From JBBBNV01 sp037137075 (GTDB taxonomy: Bacteria; Bacillota; Bacilli; Paenibacillales; NBRC-103111): a stretch of DNA of 64,000 nucleotides. The translations under genes and the position numbers were made by a program. The stretch is from the NCBI RefSeq assembly GCF_037137075.1, contig NZ_JBBBNV010000006.1:111816-175815 (forward strand), written 5' to 3'. Positions within the stretch are counted from its first letter, which is position 1. Each line of letters starts with the position of its first letter. Below the pieces are notes generated by a model. It saw nothing but the letters and a program-made list of their open reading frames with translations, was not told the DNA's origin and made no database searches. Shown piece by piece: positions 17,494 to 25,525 of this stretch.

Positions 17494-18457
17494 AGCGCAG
17501 ACGATGCCCCAAGTACATTCTTCCACGAGCAAGGTGAAAAATAAGAATCCGTCCTTTCTCCAGGTGCTTTGGTCGTACCGTACGGCGTATCTATTTATCG
17601 CGCCATTTATGATTTGTTTTATTATTTTCATTTTTTTGCCGGTATTGTCGGCCATTATTCTGAGCTTCACCTATTATAACTCGATTCAAAAGCCCGAATT
17701 TATCGGCTGGGAGAACTTCCGTTACATGTTCTCCCAGGACATGCTTTTACTGAAATATGCCCTGCCGAACACGATTACGTTCGCGTTAGCTGTCGGGATC
17801 GGCGGGTATGTTTGTTCTTTCTTGGTTGCATGGCTCATTTCCATTTTGCCGGGAATTTACCGCAAATGGTTTGCGCTGGCGATGTATACGCCTTCTCTGG
17901 CGGGCTCCATCGCAATCGGAATTATTTGGGTTCCGATGCTGTCTAGTGACCGGATTGGTTATCTGAACAGTATTTTGCTGGAATTCAACTTGATCAGTGA
18001 GCCGATTTTGTGGGCAACGAGCAAGGATAATTTGATGACCTCCATGATTGTCGTCACGTTGTGGAAAAGTATGGGAATTGGTTTTCTGGCCATGCTGGCG
18101 GGGATTTTGAACGTCAACCAGGAGCTGTATGAAGCCGGCCGACTGGATGGCATCAAAACCCGTCTGGAGGAAATTTGGCACATTACGATTCCGGCGACGA
18201 AGCCGCAGATGCTGTTTGGTGCAGTAATGGCTATCGTCGGCGCCATTCAGTCCGGGGAAATCGGTCAAGCCTTGTCCGGGATGAACCCGACGCCGCAGTA
18301 TGCGGGGCATGTGCTTCTGACCCATATTCATGATTATGGATACACCCGATTCGAGCTCGGTTATTCAACGGCGCTGTCCGTGCTGCTGCTTATTTTCATT
18401 TACTTTGCGAATAAGCTGTGCACGAAGCTGTTCGGCACGAAGGAGGGAGAAGAATAA
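17480..18457 (+). CDS. sugar ABC transporter permease (MalF/LacF type)
   Basis: A 325-residue inner-membrane permease with about six transmembrane helices; the first is near residues 40-62 (LFIAPFMICFIIFIFLPVL). The ATPase-docking EAA loop reads EAGRLDG...ITIPATKP near residue 220. The gene starts with ATG 17480 inside the 3' end of the binding-protein gene (14-nt overlap), with GGAAGGGGG upstream, so the two are translationally coupled. With the permease at 18457 it forms the membrane channel for the CBM-fused binding protein. Assignment to the CUT1 family is secure; the transported sugar is unknown. Confidence 0.92.
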   Translation: MLKSEAQTMPQVHSSTSKVKNKNPSFLQVLWSYRTAYLFIAPFMICFIIFIFLPVLSAIILSFTYYNSIQKPEFIGWENFRYMFSQDMLLLKYALPNTITFALAVGIGGYVCSFLVAWLISILPGIYRKWFALAMYTPSLAGSIAIGIIWVPMLSSDRIGYLNSILLEFNLISEPILWATSKDNLMTSMIVVTLWKSMGIGFLAMLAGILNVNQELYEAGRLDGIKTRLEEIWHITIPATKPQMLFGAVMAIVGAIQSGEIGQALSGMNPTPQYAGHVLLTHIHDYGYTRFELGYSTALSVLLLIFIYFANKLCTKLFGTKEGEE

Positions 18458-19356
18458 TGAAAACAGCAGGCGCGCTGCGATACGTCATGTTTTGGCGCAG
18501 GCGGAAACGGTTGAACAGGCTGAGCAATTTGGAGAAAATCTCCTTTGTCATTCTTGTGTTCATGAGCATCTTTTTGCTCCTTCCTTTGTTTTACATTTTC
18601 AACCATGCTTTCAAGCCATATGAGGAGCTGTTCATTTACCCGCCGAATATTTTCGTGCGAAATCCGACGTTCCAGAACTTTGTGGAGCTGCTCACGGTAA
18701 CCAAATCGACGGCGATTCCGATTACCCGTTATTTGTTTAACAGTGTTATCGTCACGGTGCTTGCAGTCGTTGCGATTACGCTGGCCAGCGCCATGTGCGC
18801 CTATTCTATCTCCAAGCTGAAATTTCCCGGGCACAAGGTTGTATTTTCCTCGATTCTTTTGACCTTGCTGTTCGTTCCGGAAACCGTATCGATTCCGCGT
18901 TACCTGATTGTAAGTAATCTGGGGATTTTCAATACGTATTTGGGGCATGTGCTGCCCCTCGTTGCGGTGCCGACCGGTGTATTCCTGATGAAGCAGTTTA
19001 TTGATCAGCTTCCCAATGAACTGCTGGACTCGGCCAAAATAGACGGCGCGAAGGAGTTTACGATTTTTATCCGGATTGTGCTCCCGGTCGTTATGCCGGC
19101 GATCGCTACGGTCGGAATTATTGCATTTAACTCGGCCTGGATGAATACGGAAACGTCCGAAATTTATATGCAGGACGAAGAAATGAGAACGTTCCAGTTC
19201 TATGTATCGACATTGACGAGCGGATTGGCGAACAGCGTGGCTCGTCAAGGGGCTGCGGCGGTGGCAGCGATGATTATGTTCTTGCCGAGCTTTATCATCT
19301 TCATGCTGTTCCAGACAAAGGTCATCGCTACGATGGCGCATTCGGGTATCAAATAA
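18457..19356 (+). CDS. sugar ABC transporter permease (MalG/UgpE type)
   Basis: A 299-residue permease with about six transmembrane helices and the EAA loop DSAKIDGAKEFTIFIRIVLP near residue 210. The start codon overlaps the previous stop (TAATG) and GGAGGGAG lies upstream, so I prefer ATG 18457 to the in-frame start at 18418. It pairs with the permease at 17480. The GH95 gene downstream begins 18 nt after its stop, which links uptake directly to intracellular cleavage. Confidence 0.92.
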   Translation: MKTAGALRYVMFWRRRKRLNRLSNLEKISFVILVFMSIFLLLPLFYIFNHAFKPYEELFIYPPNIFVRNPTFQNFVELLTVTKSTAIPITRYLFNSVIVTVLAVVAITLASAMCAYSISKLKFPGHKVVFSSILLTLLFVPETVSIPRYLIVSNLGIFNTYLGHVLPLVAVPTGVFLMKQFIDQLPNELLDSAKIDGAKEFTIFIRIVLPVVMPAIATVGIIAFNSAWMNTETSEIYMQDEEMRTFQFYVSTLTSGLANSVARQGAAAVAAMIMFLPSFIIFMLFQTKVIATMAHSGIK

Positions 19357-19374
19357 TCCCAGGGAGTGAAGCCA

Positions 19375-21747
19375 ATGAAACCATCGCAGGAGCCTGCGAG
19401 CATGATGAAGCTTTGGTACGAGAAGCCGGCGAAAGCCTGGACAGATGCTCTCCCCGTCGGCAATGGCCGGCTGGGGGCGATGATTTTTGGCAAAGTCAAT
19501 ACGGAACGGTTGCAACTGAATGAAGATTCGGTTTGGTACGGCGGGCCTGTTCACGGGGACAATCCGGATGGACTGCGCTATTTGCCGGAGGTTCGCCGAC
19601 TGCTCATGAAGGGCAAACAAATCGAGGCGGAAGAGCTTGCCCAGATGGGGCTGATGTCGATTCCCAAGTCGCTTCATCCCTATCAGCCGCTCGGCGAGCT
19701 TCAGATTTACCATGATGGAGAAAAGCGTGTAATTTCAAATTACTATAGGGATTTGGACATTGAACAGGGGCTTGCTCATGTTAGCTACTGCCTGAACGAT
19801 GTCCGGCATGTGCGGGAAATATTCAGCAGTGCCGTGGATCAGGTCATTGCTGTCCGTATCCAGTGCGATTCCCCGATGAAATTAAATTTGCGGATGCAAT
19901 TGAGCCGTCGGCCGTTTGATGAAGGGACGCAGCGTATTACGCATGATACCGTTGTGATGAGCGGGGAATGCGGGAAGAAGGGCGTCACCTTCTCTGCCGC
20001 CGTCAAAGCGGTTTCAGAAGGCGGGACCGTAAACGCCATCGGCGATTTTCTGACCGTGCGCAATGCTGAAGCCGTAACGATTTATGTGGCTGCCGCCACC
20101 ACGTTCCGGCATGAGGACCCGCAAACCGAATGCGTCCAGCAGGTGGCTCAAGCAGCCGCTAAAGGCTATGAGCGGGTGAAGCGCGACCATGTGGCGGAGC
20201 ATCAGGCCAAGTTCCAGCGGGTGAAGCTGGAACTGGGGCGGCCGCAGGAAAACCAGGCGGCCGCCAAGCTGCCTACGGATGATCGGCTGCAGCGCTTTAA
20301 GGATGGCGGGGAGGACCCGGGCCTGTTTGCGCTGTTTTTCCAATACGGCCGTTATTTGATGCTGGCGAGCTCCCGCCCTGGGTCCAATCCGGCAAATTTG
20401 CAGGGACTTTGGAATGAGAGCTATACGCCGCCGTGGGAATCGAAGTATACCCTCAATATTAATACGGAGATGAACTATTGGCCGGCTGAACCGTGCAACT
20501 TGTCCGAATGTCACGAGCCGTTGTTCGATTTGTTGGAACGGATGCGAATTAACGGCAGAAAAACGGCGCAGAAGATATACGGCTGCCGGGGATTCGTGGC
20601 CCATCATAACACGGATATGTGGGGAGCTACCCATATTGAAGGAAACTTTATGCCGGGTTCGATTTGGCCGATGGGCGGGGCTTGGCTATCCCTTCATCTA
20701 TGGGAGCATTACCGCTTCGGCCAGGATGAGCTGTTCCTTCGCGACCGGGCCTATCCGGTGATGAAGGAAGCGGCGGAATTTTTCCAGGATTTCCTCTTCG
20801 AGGACCATCGCGGACGGCTTGTAACCGGACCGTCGGTATCGCCGGAAAACAAGTTTATCAGCTCCGATGGCAGTGTAGGTACCCTTAGCCTCGGACCATC
20901 GATGGATACCCAGATTATTTACACCCTGCTCCGGGCATGTATGGAAGCGGCAAAGCTTCTGCAAACGGATGAGGAACTGTGCGAGCTGTGGGAATCGATG
21001 ATTCGCCGGCTGCCGCAGCCGCAAATCGGCAAGCATGGTCAGCTGCAGGAATGGGTGGACGACTGGACGGAGGTTCATTTGGGCCACCGCCACATTTCTC
21101 ATTTGTTCGCCCTTCACCCGGGAGAAATGATTCACCCAAGATATACACCGGAGCTGGCGCAGGCTGCAAGAAGAACGCTGGATCGGCGTCTGGAAAACGG
21201 GGGAGGACACACCGGCTGGAGCAGGGCCTGGATTATCAATTTCTTTGCCCGTCTGGAAGAAGCGGAATTGACCTATGAGCACCTTCGGCTCTTGCTGTCG
21301 CTCTCGACGCTTCCGAATCTGTTTGACAATCATCCTCCGTTTCAAATTGATGGAAATTTTGGCGGTACGGCCGGGATTGCGGAAATGCTGGTACAGTCCC
21401 ATCGGGGCGAAATTGCGCTGCTGCCCGCGCTGCCACAAGCATGGAAGCAGGGCCGGGTTCAAGGCCTGCGCGCCAGAGGCGGCTTCGAGCTTGCTCTCGA
21501 ATGGGCGGATGGAGAGCTTACCCGATGCCTGATTCGCTCCGAGCGGGGCGGATTATGCCGGATTGGTTGCCGCAAGCCAGAGGCGGCGCTTCTTGTGTCA
21601 GCTGACGGCGCTCAGGTAGAAGCGGCAAGCAGCGAGGGTCTGACGGAGTTTCAGGCTGCGCCGGGTCAAGTGTATGAGCTTCGTGCCGAAAAGCAGCTTC
21701 AGGCTGCTGCAAGAACGAGGGCCCCTCGTAAAAGCAAAAATGGATAA
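19375..21747 (+). CDS. GH95 family glycoside hydrolase, copy B
   Basis: A 790-residue GH95 enzyme with no signal peptide. Landmarks match copy A: HHNTD with N412 and D414, SPEN with E491, and QIDGNFGG with D659. It differs next to the active site: HHNTDMWGATHIEG, where copy A has HHNIDLWRTSTPVDG. Since GH95 contains both alpha-L-fucosidases and alpha-L-galactosidases, the two copies may split these activities or act on different linkages. Start ATG 19375 has AGGGAG 8 nt upstream; GTG 19366 is a poorer alternative. It is the last gene of the import operon and is followed by a strong terminator. Confidence 0.9.
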   Translation: MKPSQEPASMMKLWYEKPAKAWTDALPVGNGRLGAMIFGKVNTERLQLNEDSVWYGGPVHGDNPDGLRYLPEVRRLLMKGKQIEAEELAQMGLMSIPKSLHPYQPLGELQIYHDGEKRVISNYYRDLDIEQGLAHVSYCLNDVRHVREIFSSAVDQVIAVRIQCDSPMKLNLRMQLSRRPFDEGTQRITHDTVVMSGECGKKGVTFSAAVKAVSEGGTVNAIGDFLTVRNAEAVTIYVAAATTFRHEDPQTECVQQVAQAAAKGYERVKRDHVAEHQAKFQRVKLELGRPQENQAAAKLPTDDRLQRFKDGGEDPGLFALFFQYGRYLMLASSRPGSNPANLQGLWNESYTPPWESKYTLNINTEMNYWPAEPCNLSECHEPLFDLLERMRINGRKTAQKIYGCRGFVAHHNTDMWGATHIEGNFMPGSIWPMGGAWLSLHLWEHYRFGQDELFLRDRAYPVMKEAAEFFQDFLFEDHRGRLVTGPSVSPENKFISSDGSVGTLSLGPSMDTQIIYTLLRACMEAAKLLQTDEELCELWESMIRRLPQPQIGKHGQLQEWVDDWTEVHLGHRHISHLFALHPGEMIHPRYTPELAQAARRTLDRRLENGGGHTGWSRAWIINFFARLEEAELTYEHLRLLLSLSTLPNLFDNHPPFQIDGNFGGTAGIAEMLVQSHRGEIALLPALPQAWKQGRVQGLRARGGFELALEWADGELTRCLIRSERGGLCRIGCRKPEAALLVSADGAQVEAASSEGLTEFQAAPGQVYELRAEKQLQAAARTRAPRKSKNG

Positions 21748-21761
21748 AATAAGCCTACTTC

Positions 21762-21792
21762 AAGACCATCGTTTACGGTGGTCTTGTTTTTT
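21762..21792 (+). terminator. rho-independent terminator after GH95-B
   Basis: AAGACCATCG and CGGTGGTCTT form a 10-bp stem (one G-U pair) around a TTTA loop, followed by GTTTTTT. It closes the 13.4-21.7 kb operon. Confidence 0.9.
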
Positions 21793-21805
21793 GAAAACGC
21801 TAACG
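21792..21805 (+). promoter_or_regulatory. catabolite-responsive element (cre)-like site
   Basis: TGAAAACGCTAACG closely fits the Bacillales CcpA site consensus TGWAARCGYTWNCW. It lies just upstream of promoter P4, between the terminator and the first half-site, and would place the 21.9-35.9 kb catabolic operon under carbon catabolite control. Confidence 0.55.
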
Positions 21806-21817
21806 TGGTTGAATCCT

Positions 21818-21870
21818 CCCTTAAAAGAGCATAAACACCCTATAAACGAAAACCGACACTAATGTAATGT
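21818..21870 (+). promoter_or_regulatory. composite promoter P4
   Basis: CCCTTAA at 21818-21824 and CCTATAA at 21839-21845 are followed by TAATGT at 21865-21870 as -10. Span is 53 nt. Only 19 nt separate the -10 from ATG 21890, so the transcript has almost no leader. This fixes the promoter position tightly: the second half-site must overlap the -35 region. Confidence 0.55.
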
Positions 21871-21889
21871 AGAAATTGAGGTGAGACCA

Positions 21890-22984
21890 ATGAATTTTAT
21901 TCGACCGGAAGATTATTTGCCTAGGAAGCAGCATATTCCCGACCTAAAAAAGTACGGAATAGGGCTAATCGGCTGCGGAAGCATTGCCAATACTGCGCAT
22001 TTGCCGGCCTACAAAAAATATGGTCTGCATATTGCGGCATGCTGTGACGTGAATGAAGAAGCCGCACGGGCTACAGCGGAGAAATTCGACATTCCGTTCT
22101 GGACGACAGATGTGAACGAGCTGCTTGCCAGGGAGGATGTCGGGGTCATTGACCTGGCGATTCATCCCGAGCCAAGACTGAAAGTGCTGCAATTGATTGG
22201 TCAGGCGCCGCGTCCGGTGTTATGTCAAAAACCGCTCGCTCTGGATTTCGAGCATGCTGCACTGCTCAGCTCGGAGGCGAAGCGTCTAAATATTACGCTC
22301 AGCGTCAATCAGCAAGCCCGGTGGGCTCCGGCGCACAAAGCGCTGAAGACCGTGCTGGAACAGGATTTAATCGGAGAAGTATACAGCATTCACCATGATA
22401 TGCGTTCCTTCCAGGACCAAGCGGGCTGGTGGTGGACGAACATGAAAAACTTCAATATTGTCGACCACGGCGTGCACTATGTCGATTTGTGCCGTTACTT
22501 GAATCCGACACAGCAAGAATGGTCTCGGGTACATTGCACAACCGCCCAATTGAACGGGCAAAATGCCATCGATCCGCTCATCTATTCGGCGAACATCGAA
22601 TTCGGACCGAAGGGCGGACGGAACCCGCTGATGGGTTCCCTGCATTTCAACAACATCGTCAAGGCCAATCGTTCTCACAGCAACACCTGGTGGGTTGACG
22701 GGACGGAAGGCAGCCTGTGGTGCACACAGGATACGCTCTATATGGCGCTGAACAAGCACAAAAACGTGGTTCATGAAATCAAGCTGAAGGGCAGCTGGTT
22801 CCCGGATGCTTTCGCAGGCTCTATGCTTGCTTTTATGACTTCCCTTGAGCAGGGAGAGCTTCCGCCGGTTCCGCCGGAGGATAATCTGCAAACAGTGGCG
22901 CTGACCACGGCTATGGTGATTTCCAGTCAAGAAGGACGCGTTGTGGAAAGTACGGACATCTTCGGAGGGAGTGGGCAAGGATGA
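21890..22984 (+). CDS. Gfo/Idh/MocA-family oxidoreductase
   Basis: A 364-residue NAD(P)-dependent sugar dehydrogenase of the glucose-fructose oxidoreductase/inositol dehydrogenase family, cytoplasmic. The Rossmann motif GLIGCGSIANTAHLPAY is at about residues 25-41. The catalytic lysine motif CQKPLA is near residue 110, and the active-site region WWTNMKNFNIVDHGVHYVD near residue 180 supplies the two histidines. GAGGTGAG lies upstream of ATG 21890. The stop overlaps the next start (ATGA), so it is coupled to the isomerase/epimerase-like gene. This pairing occurs in pathways that oxidise a sugar at C3 before isomerisation or elimination; that role here is inference. Confidence 0.88.
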   Translation: MNFIRPEDYLPRKQHIPDLKKYGIGLIGCGSIANTAHLPAYKKYGLHIAACCDVNEEAARATAEKFDIPFWTTDVNELLAREDVGVIDLAIHPEPRLKVLQLIGQAPRPVLCQKPLALDFEHAALLSSEAKRLNITLSVNQQARWAPAHKALKTVLEQDLIGEVYSIHHDMRSFQDQAGWWWTNMKNFNIVDHGVHYVDLCRYLNPTQQEWSRVHCTTAQLNGQNAIDPLIYSANIEFGPKGGRNPLMGSLHFNNIVKANRSHSNTWWVDGTEGSLWCTQDTLYMALNKHKNVVHEIKLKGSWFPDAFAGSMLAFMTSLEQGELPPVPPEDNLQTVALTTAMVISSQEGRVVESTDIFGGSGQG

Positions 22985-23853
22985 ACCGTCTCGGTTTTAT
23001 GAGCTATATCTATATGGGCTGGACCGTGGAGCAGATGGCCGCGGATGCGCGGAGTCACGGAATGTCGCTCGTGCAGCTGGATCCGAAGCAGAAGCTTCAG
23101 CTAATGGATGATCAGCCGTTCTCACAGGCCCGGGCTGAAGCAGTGCGCGAGAGCTTTGAGAAACAAGGGATTTCTATCGTCGGGCTGTCGGGCTACACCA
23201 ACCTGATGAATCCGAACCTTCAGAAGCGTGAAGATAAATTGGTTCAATTGGAAAAGATGATCGACCTATGTCCGGTATACGGAACCCGGTATATCGCAAC
23301 TGAAACGGGAAGCCTGCATCCGACCAACGCTTGGCGGGATTATGAAGGCAACCGTACACCGGAAGCGTGGGATGAGCTGCTTCGTATTGTGGACCGGCTG
23401 CGCAGCCGGGCGGTTAAAAACGATGCGGTGCTTCTGCTGGAAGGCTTCGCCTTGAATATTTTGGCTACAGTAGAGCAGGCCGTCAGCCTGGTAGAGCAGC
23501 TGGGAAGCGAAGGACTGGGGATTATTATGGACCCCTTCAACTATTTGACACAAGAAGATCTGAAGCAGCAGGATGCCGCGATGACGAATATTTTTAATCG
23601 TATTGAGGCGTACGCCCCGATTGCTCATGCGAAGGATACGCTTTACTCCGAGGAAGGTTTTACTACGCCGCGCGTCGGTGCCGGATATGCTGACTGGAAC
23701 GTGTATGCGAAGCTGATTTCCAGCCGGATGCCGGAGGTGCCTCTTATTTTGGAGCATGCCAAGCCTGAAGAGGTGGCTGAATGCCTGAAGCTGGTTCATC
23801 AAGCCTTTGCGAATGCGGCGGCGGAGAAAGCGGATGAAGCCAATGGCCGCTAA
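22981..23853 (+). CDS. sugar phosphate isomerase/epimerase-like TIM-barrel protein (AP-endonuclease 2 fold)
   Basis: A 290-residue cytoplasmic TIM-barrel protein of the xylose-isomerase-like superfamily. Likely divalent-metal ligands sit in the expected order: LLLEGFAL (Glu), IIMDPFNY (Asp), IAHAKDT (His) and LILEHAKPEE (Glu). The size is typical for the family. It starts at ATG 22981, overlapping the Gfo/Idh stop by 4 nt, and its 3' end overlaps the next gene by 20 nt. The tight coupling suggests that the dehydrogenase product is its substrate. It could be an isomerase, an epimerase or a keto-sugar lyase. Confidence 0.82.
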   Translation: MNRLGFMSYIYMGWTVEQMAADARSHGMSLVQLDPKQKLQLMDDQPFSQARAEAVRESFEKQGISIVGLSGYTNLMNPNLQKREDKLVQLEKMIDLCPVYGTRYIATETGSLHPTNAWRDYEGNRTPEAWDELLRIVDRLRSRAVKNDAVLLLEGFALNILATVEQAVSLVEQLGSEGLGIIMDPFNYLTQEDLKQQDAAMTNIFNRIEAYAPIAHAKDTLYSEEGFTTPRVGAGYADWNVYAKLISSRMPEVPLILEHAKPEEVAECLKLVHQAFANAAAEKADEANGR

Positions 23854-25492
23854 ACCGAGATTAGGCATTCAAGGACCGGTAATCGCATGGCAGGACCCGT
23901 GGGCGGGTGAAGCATCCGATACCATTATGCGGACCGGAACCGGGAGTGTATGTCCTTCACAAGATCCGATTCCGTCAACGGAAGCATTTGTGGGGGCGCT
24001 GAAGGAGCTTCAGGCGGATTTTTATGTACATCATGTAATCCCGGGTATGGATGCGGACCCCGCACTGCTGGAGGATATGGTGAAGTCCGGATTGGACATT
24101 TGTCTGGGCAACGAGTATGGCAACATTAACGGCCCTTGGGTTGAGGATACGAACCGTTATGATGTGCCGGATGAGGCATTGATTGAGGCGGCGCGTTCGG
24201 GGCGGTGCATCGGGCTGCTGTATGATGAGCCGGAGCATCTGCAAATTAATGCCGGTCAGTACCGCAAGGACGGCTGGTATCCGCACTGGGGAACGACGGA
24301 CGGCTTGACGCTGGAGGCATCGCGTGCGCGCGTAGAGCAGGAGGTGCGTACGCGCACCGGCCATGTGCAAAGTGTTCTGAGCCAGCAGGGCTTGGAGCCG
24401 TCATCGGTGCCGCTCATTTCAGAGCACGTTTTTCCGGTGATGTTTCATACGTTTGCCCGGGCGGGAATGGACCTCTGCCCTAAGATTATGAAGGAATCGT
24501 TCCAATCCTTGCAGATGTCCACTGCGCTTGGGGCAGCCAAGCAATATGGCCGGAACTTGTGGATATGTGCCGATTTATGGGGGCCTGACACGGGAACCTG
24601 GTTTACCCGTTTTCCAGGCTTTCCTGGGCATTCGCCTGAAGAATTCGCTTCGGCGCTGCGCATGGGCTATTACATGGCTCCAAGCCATTTGTTTACGGAA
24701 AATGTGGATGTGCTGCTGCAGCATACAAAAGCAGGATTTAAAACAACGGAATTCGGCGAGGTTTGGCACGAATTCGTTCATAAATTTATTCCGGAGCATC
24801 CGCTATCCTGGCATCATTCCCAGGTGGATGCGGATATTGCAGTTATTCATTCCGATGATGGCAATTACGGGAAAAATGACAAATTGTACGGCAATCGGTC
24901 GCTGGCCGGAGACGAGTATTCCCAGAGTGTGTTTCATTTGTGGCATTTGATTAGCTATGGCACAGTGCCGGCGCACGGAAGCTGCATGCATATTCCGGGT
25001 TATCAATTCCAGCGCCACGAGCTGAAAAAGCAAGTGAAGCTGGATCAGTTTCCGCTTCAACAAGGCTATATCAGCAAGGAGCGGAAGCCTTCGCATCCAT
25101 TGTTTTATCCGACGCATAACGTTGTTGTGTTTGACGAGTTTGTAACCGCGGAGCAGTTAGGCCGGCCGAAGCTGACGCTGGTTGGCGGCTCCAGCCTTTC
25201 GGCGGAGGCTTTGCAGGCGGTTGTCAAGCGGGCGGAGGAGGGCGGAACGGTTGTGATCGCTTCCTGGCTGCTGCCGGATGACTGCCCGGCACATTTAAAG
25301 CGGAGCGGGAATCTTGGAACCGGCCGCTGGGAAGTGACGAGCGATTTCCTGGAAGACCGCGTACGGGAGCGGGTCGCGCCGTTTCTCGGCGAAGAGCGCT
25401 GCTGGACGCAGCGTTTTGGAACAACGGAGATTCGAATGTATCCGAAAGACAAGGACGGCTATACGCTGGACTTTGAAGTTGTGACCGTGTAA
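23834..25492 (+). CDS. orphan predicted sugar-active enzyme with C-terminal GATase-like domain
   Basis: A 552-residue protein that I cannot place in a named family. The first about 400 residues read like a TIM barrel (KSGLDICLGNEYGN, IGLLYDEPEHLQ, NLWICADLWGPDTGTW, FKTTEFGEVWHEF). The last part reads like a Rossmann or class I amidotransferase-like domain (NVVVFDEFV, LTLVGGSSLS, EEGGTVVIASWLL). This resembles the domain order of GH42 and related hydrolases, but it lacks the GH42 NE motif in the usual place. ATG 23834 lies inside the previous gene's end with GGAG upstream; ATG 23843 is an alternative. There is no signal peptide. Its position between sugar oxidoreductases and a GH2 supports a glycan-catabolic role. 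Confidence 0.65.
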   Translation: MKPMAAKPRLGIQGPVIAWQDPWAGEASDTIMRTGTGSVCPSQDPIPSTEAFVGALKELQADFYVHHVIPGMDADPALLEDMVKSGLDICLGNEYGNINGPWVEDTNRYDVPDEALIEAARSGRCIGLLYDEPEHLQINAGQYRKDGWYPHWGTTDGLTLEASRARVEQEVRTRTGHVQSVLSQQGLEPSSVPLISEHVFPVMFHTFARAGMDLCPKIMKESFQSLQMSTALGAAKQYGRNLWICADLWGPDTGTWFTRFPGFPGHSPEEFASALRMGYYMAPSHLFTENVDVLLQHTKAGFKTTEFGEVWHEFVHKFIPEHPLSWHHSQVDADIAVIHSDDGNYGKNDKLYGNRSLAGDEYSQSVFHLWHLISYGTVPAHGSCMHIPGYQFQRHELKKQVKLDQFPLQQGYISKERKPSHPLFYPTHNVVVFDEFVTAEQLGRPKLTLVGGSSLSAEALQAVVKRAEEGGTVVIASWLLPDDCPAHLKRSGNLGTGRWEVTSDFLEDRVRERVAPFLGEERCWTQRFGTTEIRMYPKDKDGYTLDFEVVTV

Positions 25493-25525
25493 ACGGGATT
25501 GTGTTCGGTTGAGGGGGAGACCAGA

